From Deltaproteobacteria bacterium (lineage in GTDB: Bacteria > Desulfobacterota > Binatia > UTPRO1): 64,000 nt of DNA. The stretch covers positions 90,448 to 154,447 of the forward strand of contig JACQEO010000087.1 of assembly GCA_016200545.1 (NCBI GenBank). Reading direction: 5' to 3'. Position 1 is the first letter of the stretch. Every line of letters begins with the position of its first letter. Below, in pieces: positions 46,241 to 57,551 of this stretch. The notes under the pieces were generated by a model. That model did not search any database and was not told the origin of the DNA. It was given only the letters and a program-made list of their open reading frames with translations. The translations under genes were made by a program, and so were the position numbers.

Positions 46241-46933
46241 CTAGTGGTCGTGGCTGATCGCGAGGCCCACGTAAACCATCGTCAGCAACGTGAAGACGAG
46301 GGCCTGCACGAGCGACACGAACGTGCCGAGCACGTAGAATACGATCGGCACGACGACCTTGGTGAGATCGGTAAAGATACTGAGCAGCAGATGATCGGCG
46401 AACATGTTGCCGTAGAGGCGAATCGCCAACGACGCCGGCCGGAACATATGGCTGAATATCTCGACGACGATCATCAACGGCGACAGTACGAGGAGCGGGC
46501 CCATGAATTGCTTCAGATAGGCGAAGCCATGGGCACGCGCACCGTAGTAGTTGTAGGCGATGAAGGAGGTCGCGCCGAGCGCGAGGGTGATGTTGAAGTT
46601 GTCGGTCGGCGGGGTGAAACCGGGTAGCAGGCCGATGATATTGGCGGCCAAGATGAACAGGAAGAGGCTTCCGAAGAGCGGGACGTACTTGGGCGCGTCG
46701 TGCCCGAGGATGCTTTCCGCGAGACCCGTGATCATCTCCGTCACCACCTCGGCGATGTTGCGCGCGCTGAAGCCCGCCTCCGGCACCGTCGGATCCGACG
46801 TCGCCGCCAGCTGGGCCCGGACCCGCAGCGCGAAAATCGTGAGCCCGATCAGTACCAGGAGTGCGGTCGCGAGATGACCGGGGATCTCCCGCAGTCCAGG
46901 AATCGCTCCGACCCAACTGAAGCCGTGTTCCAT
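46241..46933 (-). CDS. atpB: ATP synthase subunit a
   Basis: A 230-residue membrane subunit from ATG 46933 (AGGAGC upstream). The essential half-channel Arg is in SLAIRLYGNMFADH, and the final helices (VQALVFTLLTMVYVGLAISH) are typical. It conducts protons between the stator channels and the c ring. It is followed 94 bases later by atpE and preceded by the atpI gene. Length is normal for the bacterial a subunit. Confidence 0.96.
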   Translation of the reverse strand: MEHGFSWVGAIPGLREIPGHLATALLVLIGLTIFALRVRAQLAATSDPTVPEAGFSARNIAEVVTEMITGLAESILGHDAPKYVPLFGSLFLFILAANIIGLLPGFTPPTDNFNITLALGATSFIAYNYYGARAHGFAYLKQFMGPLLVLSPLMIVVEIFSHMFRPASLAIRLYGNMFADHLLLSIFTDLTKVVVPIVFYVLGTFVSLVQALVFTLLTMVYVGLAISHDH

Positions 46934-46946
46934 CGTTTCCGCTCCT

Positions 46947-47312
46947 TCAGACGCCGTCGCGCACCGCAACGGGAAGACAGGCGTCGAGCACCACCGCGAC
47001 TGGCAACGTCGTCACACCGACTGCGAACGAGACCCCGTCGACCACGGATCCTGGCAAGAGCAACGCCGCCGCGGGCGCCGCGAGCAACACGATCGACTTG
47101 ACGAGCGCCATCGAGACGACGCGCTGAAGTGGGATGCGCCGGGCAAGGGCTGCTGCACCGATGCGGCGGATCAGCGCAAAGTCGAGCAACGCGGCGCCAC
47201 CGCCGAGCCCGATCCCAAGCGGACGCATCACGCCGAGCGCGAGCGCGGCGGCAGCGGCCACCAACGTCAAGGACGTCATCAGCAACTCGATGCGCGCCAA
47301 TCGTTGCGTCAT
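46947..47312 (-). CDS. atpI: ATP synthase I-like membrane protein
   Basis: A 121-residue protein from ATG 47312 with four hydrophobic segments (LLMTSLTLVAAAAALALGV, PLGIGLGGGAALLDFALI). AtpI proteins assist c-ring assembly and Mg supply but are poorly conserved, so assignment rests on position between atpZ and atpB, size and topology. The ATG overlaps the atpZ stop (ATGA). Upstream in-frame codons belong to the atpZ/hemL region and are not used. Confidence 0.8.
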   Translation of the reverse strand: MTQRLARIELLMTSLTLVAAAAALALGVMRPLGIGLGGGAALLDFALIRRIGAAALARRIPLQRVVSMALVKSIVLLAAPAAALLLPGSVVDGVSFAVGVTTLPVAVVLDACLPVAVRDGV

Positions 47313-47525
47313 AGGGTGCGTTCGAATCGGCGTAGGATTTGCACCATGCGATAGAACCCGATGGCCGTTCCGGCGATCGTCATGCCGAGAACCAGCCACG
47401 GATCGGTGCCGAAGTGGCGATCTAGCTGAGAACCGATGAAAACGCCAGCCAGAATGGCCCCGAGGAACTCGAAGGCGAGCGCGCCGTACTTCGAGTAGCG
47501 GACGAACGCCGGCCCACCTGGGGGC

Positions 47526-47542
<17 letters not shown>
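47309..47542 (-). CDS. atpZ: AtpZ-like small ATP synthase accessory protein
   Basis: A 77-residue protein from ATG 47542 with two transmembrane helices (EFLGAILAGVFIGSQLDRHF and WLVLGMTIAGTAIGFYRMV). The linking loop GSQLDRHFGTDPW is the AtpZ/F1F0-ATPase-gene-1 motif. AtpZ with AtpI is thought to form a Mg/Ca-linked assembly factor for the ATP synthase. It overlaps hemL by 17 bases and atpI by 4. Confidence 0.88.
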
Positions 47543-48818
<1,276 letters not shown>

Positions 48819-48986
48819 CGTAGAGGCACAGCCGAGGCGCGCGCTGCTCTGCTACCATCCACCCTTCACACCGTCAACGAAACTCTTGCGTCCCTCCGTC
48901 AAAGAGATTACACATGCGGGGCTTTCGCGTCCGTTCTCTCCCGCGCATCGGGCTCGATCCATGATTCGTCCATCAGTACGGCGCCG

Positions 48987-50333
48987 ATGAACCGGCTGGA
49001 ATCGGTTGACACTTCCGCCGAGCGTGCTTGGCAACGGGCGCGCGCGATCCTGCTCGCGAAGCTCGGGCAGGCGGCCTTCGATTCCGGCGTGAAGTCTCTG
49101 CGCCTGTTCACCGCGAGTGAGAGCGCCGTTCAACTCGTGGCGCCGAGCGCCGCCGCTGCATCGTGGATGCATACCCATCATCCGGGCGTGCTGGAGGACG
49201 CACTGCGTGCCGCCGGTCTGCCGGCGCGCGTCGATATCCTCGGTGCAGGTCACAGCCAGGGCGAGCTCTTCCCCGGGGAGCCGACGGCGGCGCGGCGCGC
49301 GCGGATGCGATTCGGGACGCTCGTCCCACGCTATACGTTCGAGACCTTCGTGATCGGCGGCAGCAACCAGTTCGCGCACGCCGCGTGCAAGGCGGTCGCG
49401 ATGCAGCCCGGTAAACACTACAATCCGCTCTTCCTGTACGGCGGCGTCGGCCTCGGTAAGACCCACCTCGCGAACGCGATCGGCCACGAGACGGTCGAGC
49501 GCCAGCCGCAAGCGCGCATCGCCTACCTCAGCGCCGAAACCTTCATGACACAGCTGATCAACGCCCTTCGACGCGACCGGATGGACGATTTCAAAGGAAC
49601 GTTTCGCAAGATCGACGTCTTGATCCTCGACGATGTCCAATTCCTCGCCAACCGCGAACGAACGCAAGAAGAATTCTTCCACACCTTCAATGCGTTGCAT
49701 GAGGCACGCCGTCAGATCGTGCTGACGTCGGACAAGATTCCGAAAGACATCGCCGGACTCGAAGAGCGGCTGCGAAATCGCTTTGAATGGGGCCTGATCG
49801 CCGACATTCAGCCACCGGATATGGAGACGCGGGTTGCGATCCTCGAGAAGAAAGCGGAGCTCGAAGGCCTCGACCTGCCACATGAGGTGGCGATTTTTCT
49901 CGCTTCCCAGATCGACTCCAACGTGCGCGAGCTCGAGGGCTCGCTGACGCGGCTCTCAGCCGTCGCCTCGCTGTCGAAGACAGCGATCTCCGTAGAGTTC
50001 GCCCGCACCGTCTTGAAAGATCTCCTGCGGGACCGCCGCGCGATCACGATCGAAGCCATCCAGGCGAGTGTATGTGACTACTATGGCGTCCGCATCGGCG
50101 ACCTGCTCTCGCAGAAACGGACGCGCAACATCGTCGGCCCCAGGCAGGTGGCGATGTACCTCGCACGCAAGCTCACGACATCCTCGTTCCCGGCGATCGG
50201 TGAGCGGTTCGGAAACCGTGACCACTCGACGGTCATTCACGCCTTCACGACCGTCACGCAAAAGCTTACCGAGAACGGTACGCTCCGCTCCGCGATCGAG
50301 CAGATCGAGCGCACGTTGCAGGGTAGACCATGA
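48987..50333 (+). CDS. dnaA: Chromosomal replication initiator DnaA
   Basis: A 448-residue DnaA from ATG 48987. A longer frame runs back over hemL and is rejected. Domain I (about 1-80), a short linker, and the AAA+ domain III with Walker A GGVGLGKTHLANAIG and Walker B VLILDDVQFLAN. Domain IV has the signature RFGNRDHSTVIHAF for DnaA-box binding. Domain II is short. It melts oriC and loads the replicative helicase. The Arg finger region and box VII (GLEERLRNRFEWGL) are normal. Confidence 0.97.
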   Translation: MNRLESVDTSAERAWQRARAILLAKLGQAAFDSGVKSLRLFTASESAVQLVAPSAAAASWMHTHHPGVLEDALRAAGLPARVDILGAGHSQGELFPGEPTAARRARMRFGTLVPRYTFETFVIGGSNQFAHAACKAVAMQPGKHYNPLFLYGGVGLGKTHLANAIGHETVERQPQARIAYLSAETFMTQLINALRRDRMDDFKGTFRKIDVLILDDVQFLANRERTQEEFFHTFNALHEARRQIVLTSDKIPKDIAGLEERLRNRFEWGLIADIQPPDMETRVAILEKKAELEGLDLPHEVAIFLASQIDSNVRELEGSLTRLSAVASLSKTAISVEFARTVLKDLLRDRRAITIEAIQASVCDYYGVRIGDLLSQKRTRNIVGPRQVAMYLARKLTTSSFPAIGERFGNRDHSTVIHAFTTVTQKLTENGTLRSAIEQIERTLQGRP

Positions 50334-50593
50334 TCTGTGGACGAGTTCTGAATCCGCGTTGGAACCTGCGGTGCGCAGAGCGATGCATGTCGCCCTTCCA
50401 CCCGCGGCACCTTCTCAACGCGCGTCGCTTCCACAGTCACCGACGAGTGACAACGCATGAATCAAACGTGGCTTCCTCTCCTCGTCCACTGATCGACGAG
50501 CGTCTACTACTAGTGGTCTTTCTTCTTACCTTTCCATTATAAGAGACCACTGGGGCTGGCGGGGATCATCTCCACACAGCATCGGAGAGACAC
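50334..50593. other. dnaA-dnaN intergenic region, candidate oriC part
   Basis: Three sequences match 7 of 9 bases of TTWTNCACA: TGTGGACGA (50336-50344, minus), GCTTCCACA (50427-50435) and ATCTCCACA (50568-50576). A fourth, TCGTCCACT (50482-50490), is weaker. The dyad AGTGGTCT/AGACCACT at 50512-50519 and 50544-50551 encloses a 24-base AT-rich core, the most AT-rich stretch in the area, with TATAAG inside. No perfect DnaA box is present, so origin function is unproved. Confidence 0.35.
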
Positions 50594-51712
50594 ATGGATC
50601 TGTGGGTCGAAAAAAGTGAGTTCATCCAAGGGCTGTACCTGACCCAGGGGGTCGTCGAGAAGCGCAACACGCTGCCGATTCTCGCCAACGTCCTGATCGA
50701 GTCCACCGGAAACGAGATTGTGTTGACAGCGACTGATCTCGAAGTCGGGATCCGGAGAACCTGCAAAGGTAAGATCTCGCGGTCAGGGACGGTCACGCTG
50801 AACGCCCGCAAGCTCTACGAAATCGTTCGCGAGCTGCCCGCGGATGATCTGATCCTCCGTTCCGGAGAAGGGGGTTGGGTCGAGGTGATCGGCGGGAAGT
50901 CTCGGTATCGGATGGTCTCGATGGACCCGAAGGAGTTTCCGAGTATTCCGGCGAGCACACCCGTCGCGAAAAAGGCCGGCGTTGCAATGACGCTCAGCGC
51001 CGGCGTGCTGGCAGAGATGATCGAGAAGACGCTGTTTGCGGTGTCGAGCGACGAGACACGTCTCAGCCTCGGCGGAGTCTTCATAGAGAGCATCGAGAAG
51101 AATCAGATCCGCATGGTGGCGACCGACGGTCATCGACTGGCCTTCGTCGAGCGCCAGATCGCCGGCATCGAATTGCGACCTGGCGTCATCTTGCCGCGGA
51201 AGGGTCTCGTTGAAGCGAAGCGCCTCTTGGAAGGTAGTGAAGGCGACGTTACGTTCTCCATCGCGGGTAACCTCGCTCGTGTCGAGCGCTCGGGGGTGGA
51301 GCTGTTCATGCGGTTGATCGAGGGCGAATTTCCCGACTATCGCCAGGTGATACCGAAGGAGAGCAAGCGCCGAGTTCGTGTCGATCGTGAACCGCTGTTC
51401 GGTGCACTGCACCGTGTTGCGATTCTGTCGAGTGAGCGTTCGCGTGGTGTCAAACTGCGCTTGCAGCCTGGAACATTGGAGGTCGTCACGACGAATCCGG
51501 ATATTGGCGAGGCAATGGAGGAGATCGAGGTCGACTATACAGGAGACGAGTTCTCGATCGGTTTCAACGCTCGATACCTCTTGGACGTACTCGGGATCGC
51601 GGGCGTTACCGGTACAGTCGAGATCGGTCTCACAGACGAGGTCAGCCCCGGAATCGTACGTATCGACGATGACGAGGGATACTCCTACGTCGTCATGCCT
51701 ATGCGCCTGTAA
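50594..51712 (+). CDS. dnaN: DNA polymerase III sliding clamp (beta subunit)
   Basis: A 372-residue beta clamp with three repeated clamp folds. Typical segments: VEKRNTLPILANVLIES, KLYEIVRELP, RMVATDGHRLAFVE, LIEGEFPDYRQVIP, and the C-terminal YVVMPMRL that forms the partner pocket. It tethers polymerase and other factors to DNA. It follows dnaA by 260 bases. Length and residues are normal. Confidence 0.98.
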   Translation: MDLWVEKSEFIQGLYLTQGVVEKRNTLPILANVLIESTGNEIVLTATDLEVGIRRTCKGKISRSGTVTLNARKLYEIVRELPADDLILRSGEGGWVEVIGGKSRYRMVSMDPKEFPSIPASTPVAKKAGVAMTLSAGVLAEMIEKTLFAVSSDETRLSLGGVFIESIEKNQIRMVATDGHRLAFVERQIAGIELRPGVILPRKGLVEAKRLLEGSEGDVTFSIAGNLARVERSGVELFMRLIEGEFPDYRQVIPKESKRRVRVDREPLFGALHRVAILSSERSRGVKLRLQPGTLEVVTTNPDIGEAMEEIEVDYTGDEFSIGFNARYLLDVLGIAGVTGTVEIGLTDEVSPGIVRIDDDEGYSYVVMPMRL

Positions 51713-51834
51713 CTTGCGAATGTAGCAAGCGGATTCGCTTTACCCTCTGCTCGCATCTTGATAGACTTCGAGGTGGTGAAGGGGATGGGGATTGGGCTGG
51801 GGATCGTGCCCCGTCGGGTCCCACTTTGAGGTCG

Positions 51835-54258
51835 ATGGCAAACAACGTCGCATCCGACAGCTCGGGCTATAGCGCCGACAACATCAAGGTCCTCGAGGGT
51901 CTCGAGGCCGTGCAAAAACGGCCTGGAATGTACATCGGGGATACGAGCGAGCGCGGGCTGCATCACCTCGTCTTCGAGGTGGTCGACAACTCGATCGACG
52001 AGGCGCTCGGCGGCCATTGTGATCGCGTCGACGTCACGATCCACGTCGAAAACAGCGTCACGGTAGAAGACAACGGGCGCGGCATACCCGTCGACATCCA
52101 TCCGACCGAAGGCATCTCCGCCGCCGAGGTGGTGCTGACGAAGCTGCACGCCGGGGGCAAGTTCGACAAGGGTGCGTATCGCGTCTCGGGTGGCTTGCAC
52201 GGCGTCGGCGTCTCCGTTGTGAACGCTCTCTCGGAGTATCTCGAAGTCGAGATCAAGCGCGACGGCAAGGTGTACTTCCAACGCTTCCACCGCGGGAAGG
52301 CTCAAGGACGTCTCCGCGAGACCGGCACGACGCAGCAACGCGGCACCAAGGTGACGTTCAAGCCGGATCCGCTCATCTTCGAGGTGCGGGACTTCAGCTT
52401 CGACATCCTGTCGCAACGCCTGCGCGAGCTCGCGTTCCTCAACCAAGGCGTGCAGATCACGATTCAGGACGAGCGCGACCGCAAGCACCACGAGTTCATC
52501 TATCGCGGCGGCATCGTCGAGTTCGTCGAGCATCTCAGCCGAACGAAGACACCGCTCCACAGCGTGATCTATATCGAGGGCGAGCGCGACGGCGTCGAGA
52601 TGCAGATCGCGTTGCAGTGGAACGAAGGCTACAGCGAGAGCATCTTCCCCTTTGCCAACAACATCAACACGATCGAGGGCGGAACGCATCTCGTCGGCCT
52701 CAAGTCGGCACTGACGCGTACGATCAACGTGTACGCGACCTCCGCGAACCTCGTGAAGCGCGATGATGAGGCGCTTCAGGGCGACGATTGCCGCGAGGGC
52801 CTCACGGCGGTGATCGCCGTGAAGATTCCCGAGCCGCAGTTCGAGGGGCAGACCAAGACCAAGCTCGGCAACAGCGAAGTGAAAGGTCTCGTCGAGGCGC
52901 TGATAAACGAGAAGCTCGGCGCGTACTTCGAGGAGCATCCAGGCGACGCGAAGCGTATCGTCCAGAAGGGGCTCGAGGCGGCACGCGTCCGCGAGGCGAC
53001 GCGCAAGGCCAAGGAGCTCGCACGTCGTAAGGGCGCGCTCGACTCCGGATCACTTCCCGGGAAGCTCGCCGATTGTCAGGAGCGCGATCCAGCGCTTTCG
53101 GAGCTCTTCATCGTCGAGGGCGACTCCGCCGGCGGCTCCGCCAAGCAGGGCCGCGATCGGCGCAATCAAGCGATCCTACCACTGCGCGGCAAGATCTTGA
53201 ACGTCGAAAAAGCGCGCTTCGACAAGATGCTGTCGTCGCAAGAGATCCGCGTCTTGATCACCGCCATGGGCGCGGGGATCGGAAAGGATGAGCAGGATCT
53301 CACGAAGCTTCGCTACCACACGATCGTGATCATGACCGACGCCGATGTCGATGGCTCGCACATCCGCACGCTGCTGCTGACGTTCTTCTACCGGCAGTAC
53401 GCGGAACTCATCGACAAGGGCTACCTCTACATCGCACAGCCGCCGCTCTTTAAAGTACGCAAGGGGAAGCAGGAGCGCTACCTGAAGGACGAGACCGCGC
53501 TCGAGGACTATCTGGTAGAGCTCGGCACCCAAGACATGCGGCTCGAGTCGAACGGCACGAGCCTCACCGGTATCCCCTTGAAGGGGCTCGTGAAGCGCGC
53601 CATCCGCTTCGAGAAAATCATGGATGTCGTCGAGCGCAAGAAGCGCCAGCGCCACGTCGTTGCGGCGATCGCGGCGCTCCAGGATGGGCCGCAGGACTGG
53701 CTGCGCGATCGAGAGCGCGTCGAGCGCGTCGCGGAGACCGTCCACACGTACCTCCAGACGGCCGCGCCCGAGCAGTTGCCGCTCAGCTTCGCCTGTGAGG
53801 ACGACGTCGAGCACAACACTCTACGGGTCACCTTCCTCACGCGCACGAACGGCGGCGGCACGCGCACGGTGATCGACATGGAGTTCTGCCTTTCGCCCGA
53901 GTTCGAGGAATTGCGCCGCCTCGCCGCCGAGCTCCGTGCCGCAGGTACGGCGCCCTTCACCTTGACCGCGGGCGAGCGTGTGTCGCAGGCGGGGTCGCTC
54001 CGCGAGGTAGTGGACGAGATCGTACGCGACGCGCGGAAGGGGCTCGACATCCAGCGCTACAAGGGTCTCGGCGAGATGAACCCGGAACAGCTCTGGGAAA
54101 CGACGATGGACCCGGAGAGCCGCACCCTCCTCCAGGTGCGGCTCGCCGACGCCTACACCGCCGATCAGATCTTCTCGACCCTCATGGGCGACGAGGTCGA
54201 GCCGCGACGCAAGTTCATCGAGATGTACGCGCTCGACGTGAAGAACCTCGACATCTGA
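51835..54258 (+). CDS. gyrB: DNA gyrase subunit B
   Basis: An 807-residue GyrB from ATG 51835 (GAGG upstream). GHKL ATPase: VDNSIDEALGG, EDNGRGIPVDIHP, GGLHGVGVSVVNALS. TOPRIM: IVEGDSAGGSAKQGRDR and IMTDADVDGSHIRTLLL. The C-terminal IQRYKGLGEMNPEQLWETTM binds GyrA. With GyrA it introduces negative supercoils. recF, which usually lies between dnaN and gyrB, is absent: the 122-base gap holds no gene. Confidence 0.98.
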   Translation: MANNVASDSSGYSADNIKVLEGLEAVQKRPGMYIGDTSERGLHHLVFEVVDNSIDEALGGHCDRVDVTIHVENSVTVEDNGRGIPVDIHPTEGISAAEVVLTKLHAGGKFDKGAYRVSGGLHGVGVSVVNALSEYLEVEIKRDGKVYFQRFHRGKAQGRLRETGTTQQRGTKVTFKPDPLIFEVRDFSFDILSQRLRELAFLNQGVQITIQDERDRKHHEFIYRGGIVEFVEHLSRTKTPLHSVIYIEGERDGVEMQIALQWNEGYSESIFPFANNINTIEGGTHLVGLKSALTRTINVYATSANLVKRDDEALQGDDCREGLTAVIAVKIPEPQFEGQTKTKLGNSEVKGLVEALINEKLGAYFEEHPGDAKRIVQKGLEAARVREATRKAKELARRKGALDSGSLPGKLADCQERDPALSELFIVEGDSAGGSAKQGRDRRNQAILPLRGKILNVEKARFDKMLSSQEIRVLITAMGAGIGKDEQDLTKLRYHTIVIMTDADVDGSHIRTLLLTFFYRQYAELIDKGYLYIAQPPLFKVRKGKQERYLKDETALEDYLVELGTQDMRLESNGTSLTGIPLKGLVKRAIRFEKIMDVVERKKRQRHVVAAIAALQDGPQDWLRDRERVERVAETVHTYLQTAAPEQLPLSFACEDDVEHNTLRVTFLTRTNGGGTRTVIDMEFCLSPEFEELRRLAAELRAAGTAPFTLTAGERVSQAGSLREVVDEIVRDARKGLDIQRYKGLGEMNPEQLWETTMDPESRTLLQVRLADAYTADQIFSTLMGDEVEPRRKFIEMYALDVKNLDI

Positions 54259-54293
54259 GCATCGCCGGCATCCCCGCGCGGCGCGAGTGAGCC

Positions 54294-56756
54294 ATGGATC
54301 CCACCCCGAAGCAGCAGAAGATCCCCGTCAACATCGAAGACGAGATGAAGCAGTCCTACATGGACTACGCGATGAGCGTCATCATCGGGCGCGCGCTTCC
54401 GGACGTGCGCGACGGGATGAAGCCGGTGCATCGTCGCGTGCTGTACGCCATGTACGACCTCGGGAACGAATGGAACAAGGGCTACAAGAAGTCGGCGCGC
54501 GTCGTCGGCGACGTCATCGGCAAGTACCACCCGCACGGTGAGTCGGCAGTCTACGACGCGATCGTGCGCATGGCGCAGGAATTCTCGCTGCGCTACCCAC
54601 TCGTCGACGGGCAAGGGAACTTCGGCTCCGTCGACGGCGATCCGGCAGCGGCGATGCGCTACACCGAGGTGCGGATGGCGCGCATCACCGCCGAGCTCAT
54701 CGCCGACCTCGAGAAGGAGACCGTCGACTTCGCGCCCAACTACGACGAGACGCTGCGCGAGCCCGTCGTCCTGCCGAGTCGCCTGCCGAATCTTCTGGTG
54801 AACGGCAGCTCCGGCATCGCGGTCGGCATGACGACGAACGTCCCACCCCACAACCTGAGCGAGGTCGTCGATGCGACGATCGCCCTCATCGAGCGGCCGG
54901 ACATTACCGTCAAGGAGCTCATGCAGCATGTCCCCGGTCCCGATTTTCCGACGGCCGGTTTCATCCACGGGAAGGCGGCGATGCGCGAGGCGTACGAGAC
55001 CGGCAAAGGTGTGCTGCAGGTCCGTGCACGTGCCGCGACCGAGATCGACAAGCGCACCAGCCGTGCGAGCATCGTCGTCTCCGAGATCCCCTTCCAGGTG
55101 AACAAGGCGCGTTTGATCGAGCGCATCGCCGAGCTGGTGAACGAAAAGCGCATCGACGGCATCAGCGACTTGCGGGACGAGTCGGACCGCGACGGCATGC
55201 GGATCGTGATCGAGCTGAAGCGTGATGCGGTGCCGGAGATCGTCCTCAACCAGCTCTACAAATTGACGCCGATGCAGGACTCGTTCGGCATCATCATGCT
55301 GGCAATCGTCGAGGGGCGGCCGCGCCTCCTCACGCTGAAGCAGGTGCTGCAGCATTTCGTGGCTCATCGCGCCGAGGTCGTCACGCGCCGCACGGTCTTC
55401 GACCTCCGCAAGGCCGAGGACCGTCTCCACATCCTCGACGGCCTGCGCATCGCTCTCGAGAATCTCGACGCCGTGATCCAACTGATCCGCGCCGCCGCCG
55501 ATCCGGCGACCGCAAGGACGGGCCTGATGGGGCGCTTCGGCCTCTCGGAGCTTCAGGCGCAGGCGATCCTCGACATGCGTCTCCAGCGACTCACCAACCT
55601 CGAGCGCGACAAGATCCTCACCGAGTACCAGGAGACAGTCGCGCTGATCGCACGCCTCCGCCAGATCCTCGCCGACGAACGTGAGGTCTACGCGATCATC
55701 GTCGGGGAGCTGCGGGAGCTCAAGAGCACCTTCGGCGACGCGCGGCGCACCGAGATCGTCGACGCCGCAACCGAGATCTCGATCGAGGACATGATCGTCG
55801 AAGAGGACATGGTCGTCACGATCTCGCACGAGGGGTACATCAAACGGAACCCGGTGTCGCTCTACCGGGCGCAGCGACGCGGCGGTAAGGGCAAGATCGG
55901 GACGACGACGCGTGACGAGGACTTCGTCGAGCATCTGTTTGTCGCCTCGACGCACAGCTACATCCTCTTCTTCACGACCGTCGGCAAAGTGTACTGGATC
56001 AAGGTACACGAGGTTCCGCAGGCGGGTCGCGCCGCGCGCGGGAAGGCGATCGTGAACCTCCTGACCTTGCAGGCGGGTGAGAAGATCTCGGCCTTCCTCC
56101 CCGTTCGCGAGTTCCAGGAGAACCGGTTCGTATTCTTCGCCACCAAGAAGGGCATCGTGAAGAAGACCGACCTCATGGCCTACGCGCATCCGCGGCCGTC
56201 GGGGATCATCGCGATCAGCCTCGATGCCGAGGACGAGGTCATCGGCATTCGTCTGACGGACGGCCGTCAAGAGATCATCCTTTCGACGCGCACCGGCCAA
56301 TCGATACGCTTCAAGGAGGAAGAGGTGCGTAGCATGGGGCGCGGCGCCGGTGGCGTGAAGGGCATAACGCTCGAAGCCGCGGACGAGCTCGTCAGCATCG
56401 AGATCCTGAGCGCGGGCTCGAGCGTGCTGACCGTCGCGGAGAACGGCTACGGCAAGCGCACCGAGACCGGCGAGTACCGCATTCAAGCGCGCGGCGGGAA
56501 AGGTATCATCACGATGAAGACGACCGACCGCACCGGACCGGTGGTCGGCGTCCAACAAGTGACCGACGAGGACAATCTCATGCTGGTCACGAGCAACGGC
56601 AAGATCATCCGGCTACGAGTTGCCGATATTCGGGTGATCGGCCGGAATACGCAGGGCGTCCGGCTGATCGACATGGAGCCGGGCGAACGGGTAGTGAGCT
56701 TGGCGCGCCTCGCGGAGCGCGAGGAGGACGACGAGGAGAACGGGCCCGCCGCGTGA
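54294..56756 (+). CDS. gyrA: DNA gyrase subunit A
   Basis: An 820-residue GyrA. The winged-helix and tower contain the catalytic Tyr in AAAMRYTEVRMA. The quinolone region reads HPHGESAVYDAIVRMAQ, with the Ser and the Asp linked to resistance both wild-type. The C-terminal pinwheel holds the GyrA box QRRGGKG in place of the usual last residues, showing it is gyrase rather than topoisomerase IV. It lies 35 bases after gyrB, so they form an operon. Confidence 0.98.
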   Translation: MDPTPKQQKIPVNIEDEMKQSYMDYAMSVIIGRALPDVRDGMKPVHRRVLYAMYDLGNEWNKGYKKSARVVGDVIGKYHPHGESAVYDAIVRMAQEFSLRYPLVDGQGNFGSVDGDPAAAMRYTEVRMARITAELIADLEKETVDFAPNYDETLREPVVLPSRLPNLLVNGSSGIAVGMTTNVPPHNLSEVVDATIALIERPDITVKELMQHVPGPDFPTAGFIHGKAAMREAYETGKGVLQVRARAATEIDKRTSRASIVVSEIPFQVNKARLIERIAELVNEKRIDGISDLRDESDRDGMRIVIELKRDAVPEIVLNQLYKLTPMQDSFGIIMLAIVEGRPRLLTLKQVLQHFVAHRAEVVTRRTVFDLRKAEDRLHILDGLRIALENLDAVIQLIRAAADPATARTGLMGRFGLSELQAQAILDMRLQRLTNLERDKILTEYQETVALIARLRQILADEREVYAIIVGELRELKSTFGDARRTEIVDAATEISIEDMIVEEDMVVTISHEGYIKRNPVSLYRAQRRGGKGKIGTTTRDEDFVEHLFVASTHSYILFFTTVGKVYWIKVHEVPQAGRAARGKAIVNLLTLQAGEKISAFLPVREFQENRFVFFATKKGIVKKTDLMAYAHPRPSGIIAISLDAEDEVIGIRLTDGRQEIILSTRTGQSIRFKEEEVRSMGRGAGGVKGITLEAADELVSIEILSAGSSVLTVAENGYGKRTETGEYRIQARGGKGIITMKTTDRTGPVVGVQQVTDEDNLMLVTSNGKIIRLRVADIRVIGRNTQGVRLIDMEPGERVVSLARLAEREEDDEENGPAA

Positions 56757-56785
56757 GCGAGCGTCCTTCGGCTGGCGACGTTCGG

Positions 56786-57373
56786 CTATGAACGCGGCCT
56801 ACGGGCCTGCCGCACGCGCGGACGCGGTCGTTCCTCGCCGCCCCGTTGCAGCAAGTCGATCGCTTCCTCGCACCACTCGACGTACTCGCGGGCGTGACGA
56901 ATCCCACGCAGAAGCGTGAGGTATCCGCCGAGACGCAAGCGGTTCGACATCACCGGGCCGCTCCGCAAGAAGCGCTCGAGCTCCTGGTACTTCTGAAGCC
57001 GGGCGCGGTGGATCTCGCGATGTTTCGCGATCAGCTCGGTTGCCTCGTCGTTGGTCAAGAGCCCGCTGGAGAAGGTCTTCAGCATCATCTCGTCCTTGAC
57101 GCGTTGCGGACGGGCGGGAATGCGCAGCCACGTGAGGAGAGCGAGCCGGCCGCTCTCGCTGAGCGAGTAGATCTTCTTCGTAGGACGGCCGCGTTGCTCG
57201 ACGCTGCGGTGGGAGACGTCGCCGTTACGCTCCAGCCGGGCGAGCTCCTTGTAGATCTGAGGATGGCTTGCGTGCCAGAAATATCCGACCGAGCCGTCGA
57301 AGAGTTTCATGAGCTCGTAGCCGCTCAACGGATCGTGTGCGAGTAGGCTGAGAATGGCGTACCGGAGCGACAC
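56786..57373 (-). CDS. PadR-family transcriptional regulator with C-terminal Vir domain
   Basis: A 195-residue regulator from GTG 57373 (AAGGAGG upstream). N-terminal winged helix: RYAILSLLAHDPLSGYELMK, HASHPQIYKELARLE, RGRPTKKIYSLSESGR. The C-terminal helical part (about 95-180) is the dimer domain of PadR-s1 members. These respond to phenolics, drugs or redox stress. Convergent to gyrA, divergent from gpsA with 178 bases between. Its ligand is unknown. Confidence 0.9.
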   Translation of the reverse strand: MSLRYAILSLLAHDPLSGYELMKLFDGSVGYFWHASHPQIYKELARLERNGDVSHRSVEQRGRPTKKIYSLSESGRLALLTWLRIPARPQRVKDEMMLKTFSSGLLTNDEATELIAKHREIHRARLQKYQELERFLRSGPVMSNRLRLGGYLTLLRGIRHAREYVEWCEEAIDLLQRGGEERPRPRVRQARRPRS

Positions 57374-57551
57374 TGAGGAAGCGCCTCCTTGAAAAGACGA
57401 GCTTCCCCTAACGGTATTCTGTACCGCCCGCAAGCAAAATCTGGCGGCACGTCCGCGCGATTTCCGAGAACCGCGCTTCATTGACTCGGCGGGCCGGCGA
57501 CAACCCGCGTTCCTTGCGGCATCCCAGGTGATGTGCGACACCGTCGCCCGC

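Noticed and set aside
54165..56558. 797-codon open frame antisense to gyrA
   Set aside because: gyrA is beyond doubt on the other strand; the antisense product has no signature or RBS and reflects high GC content.
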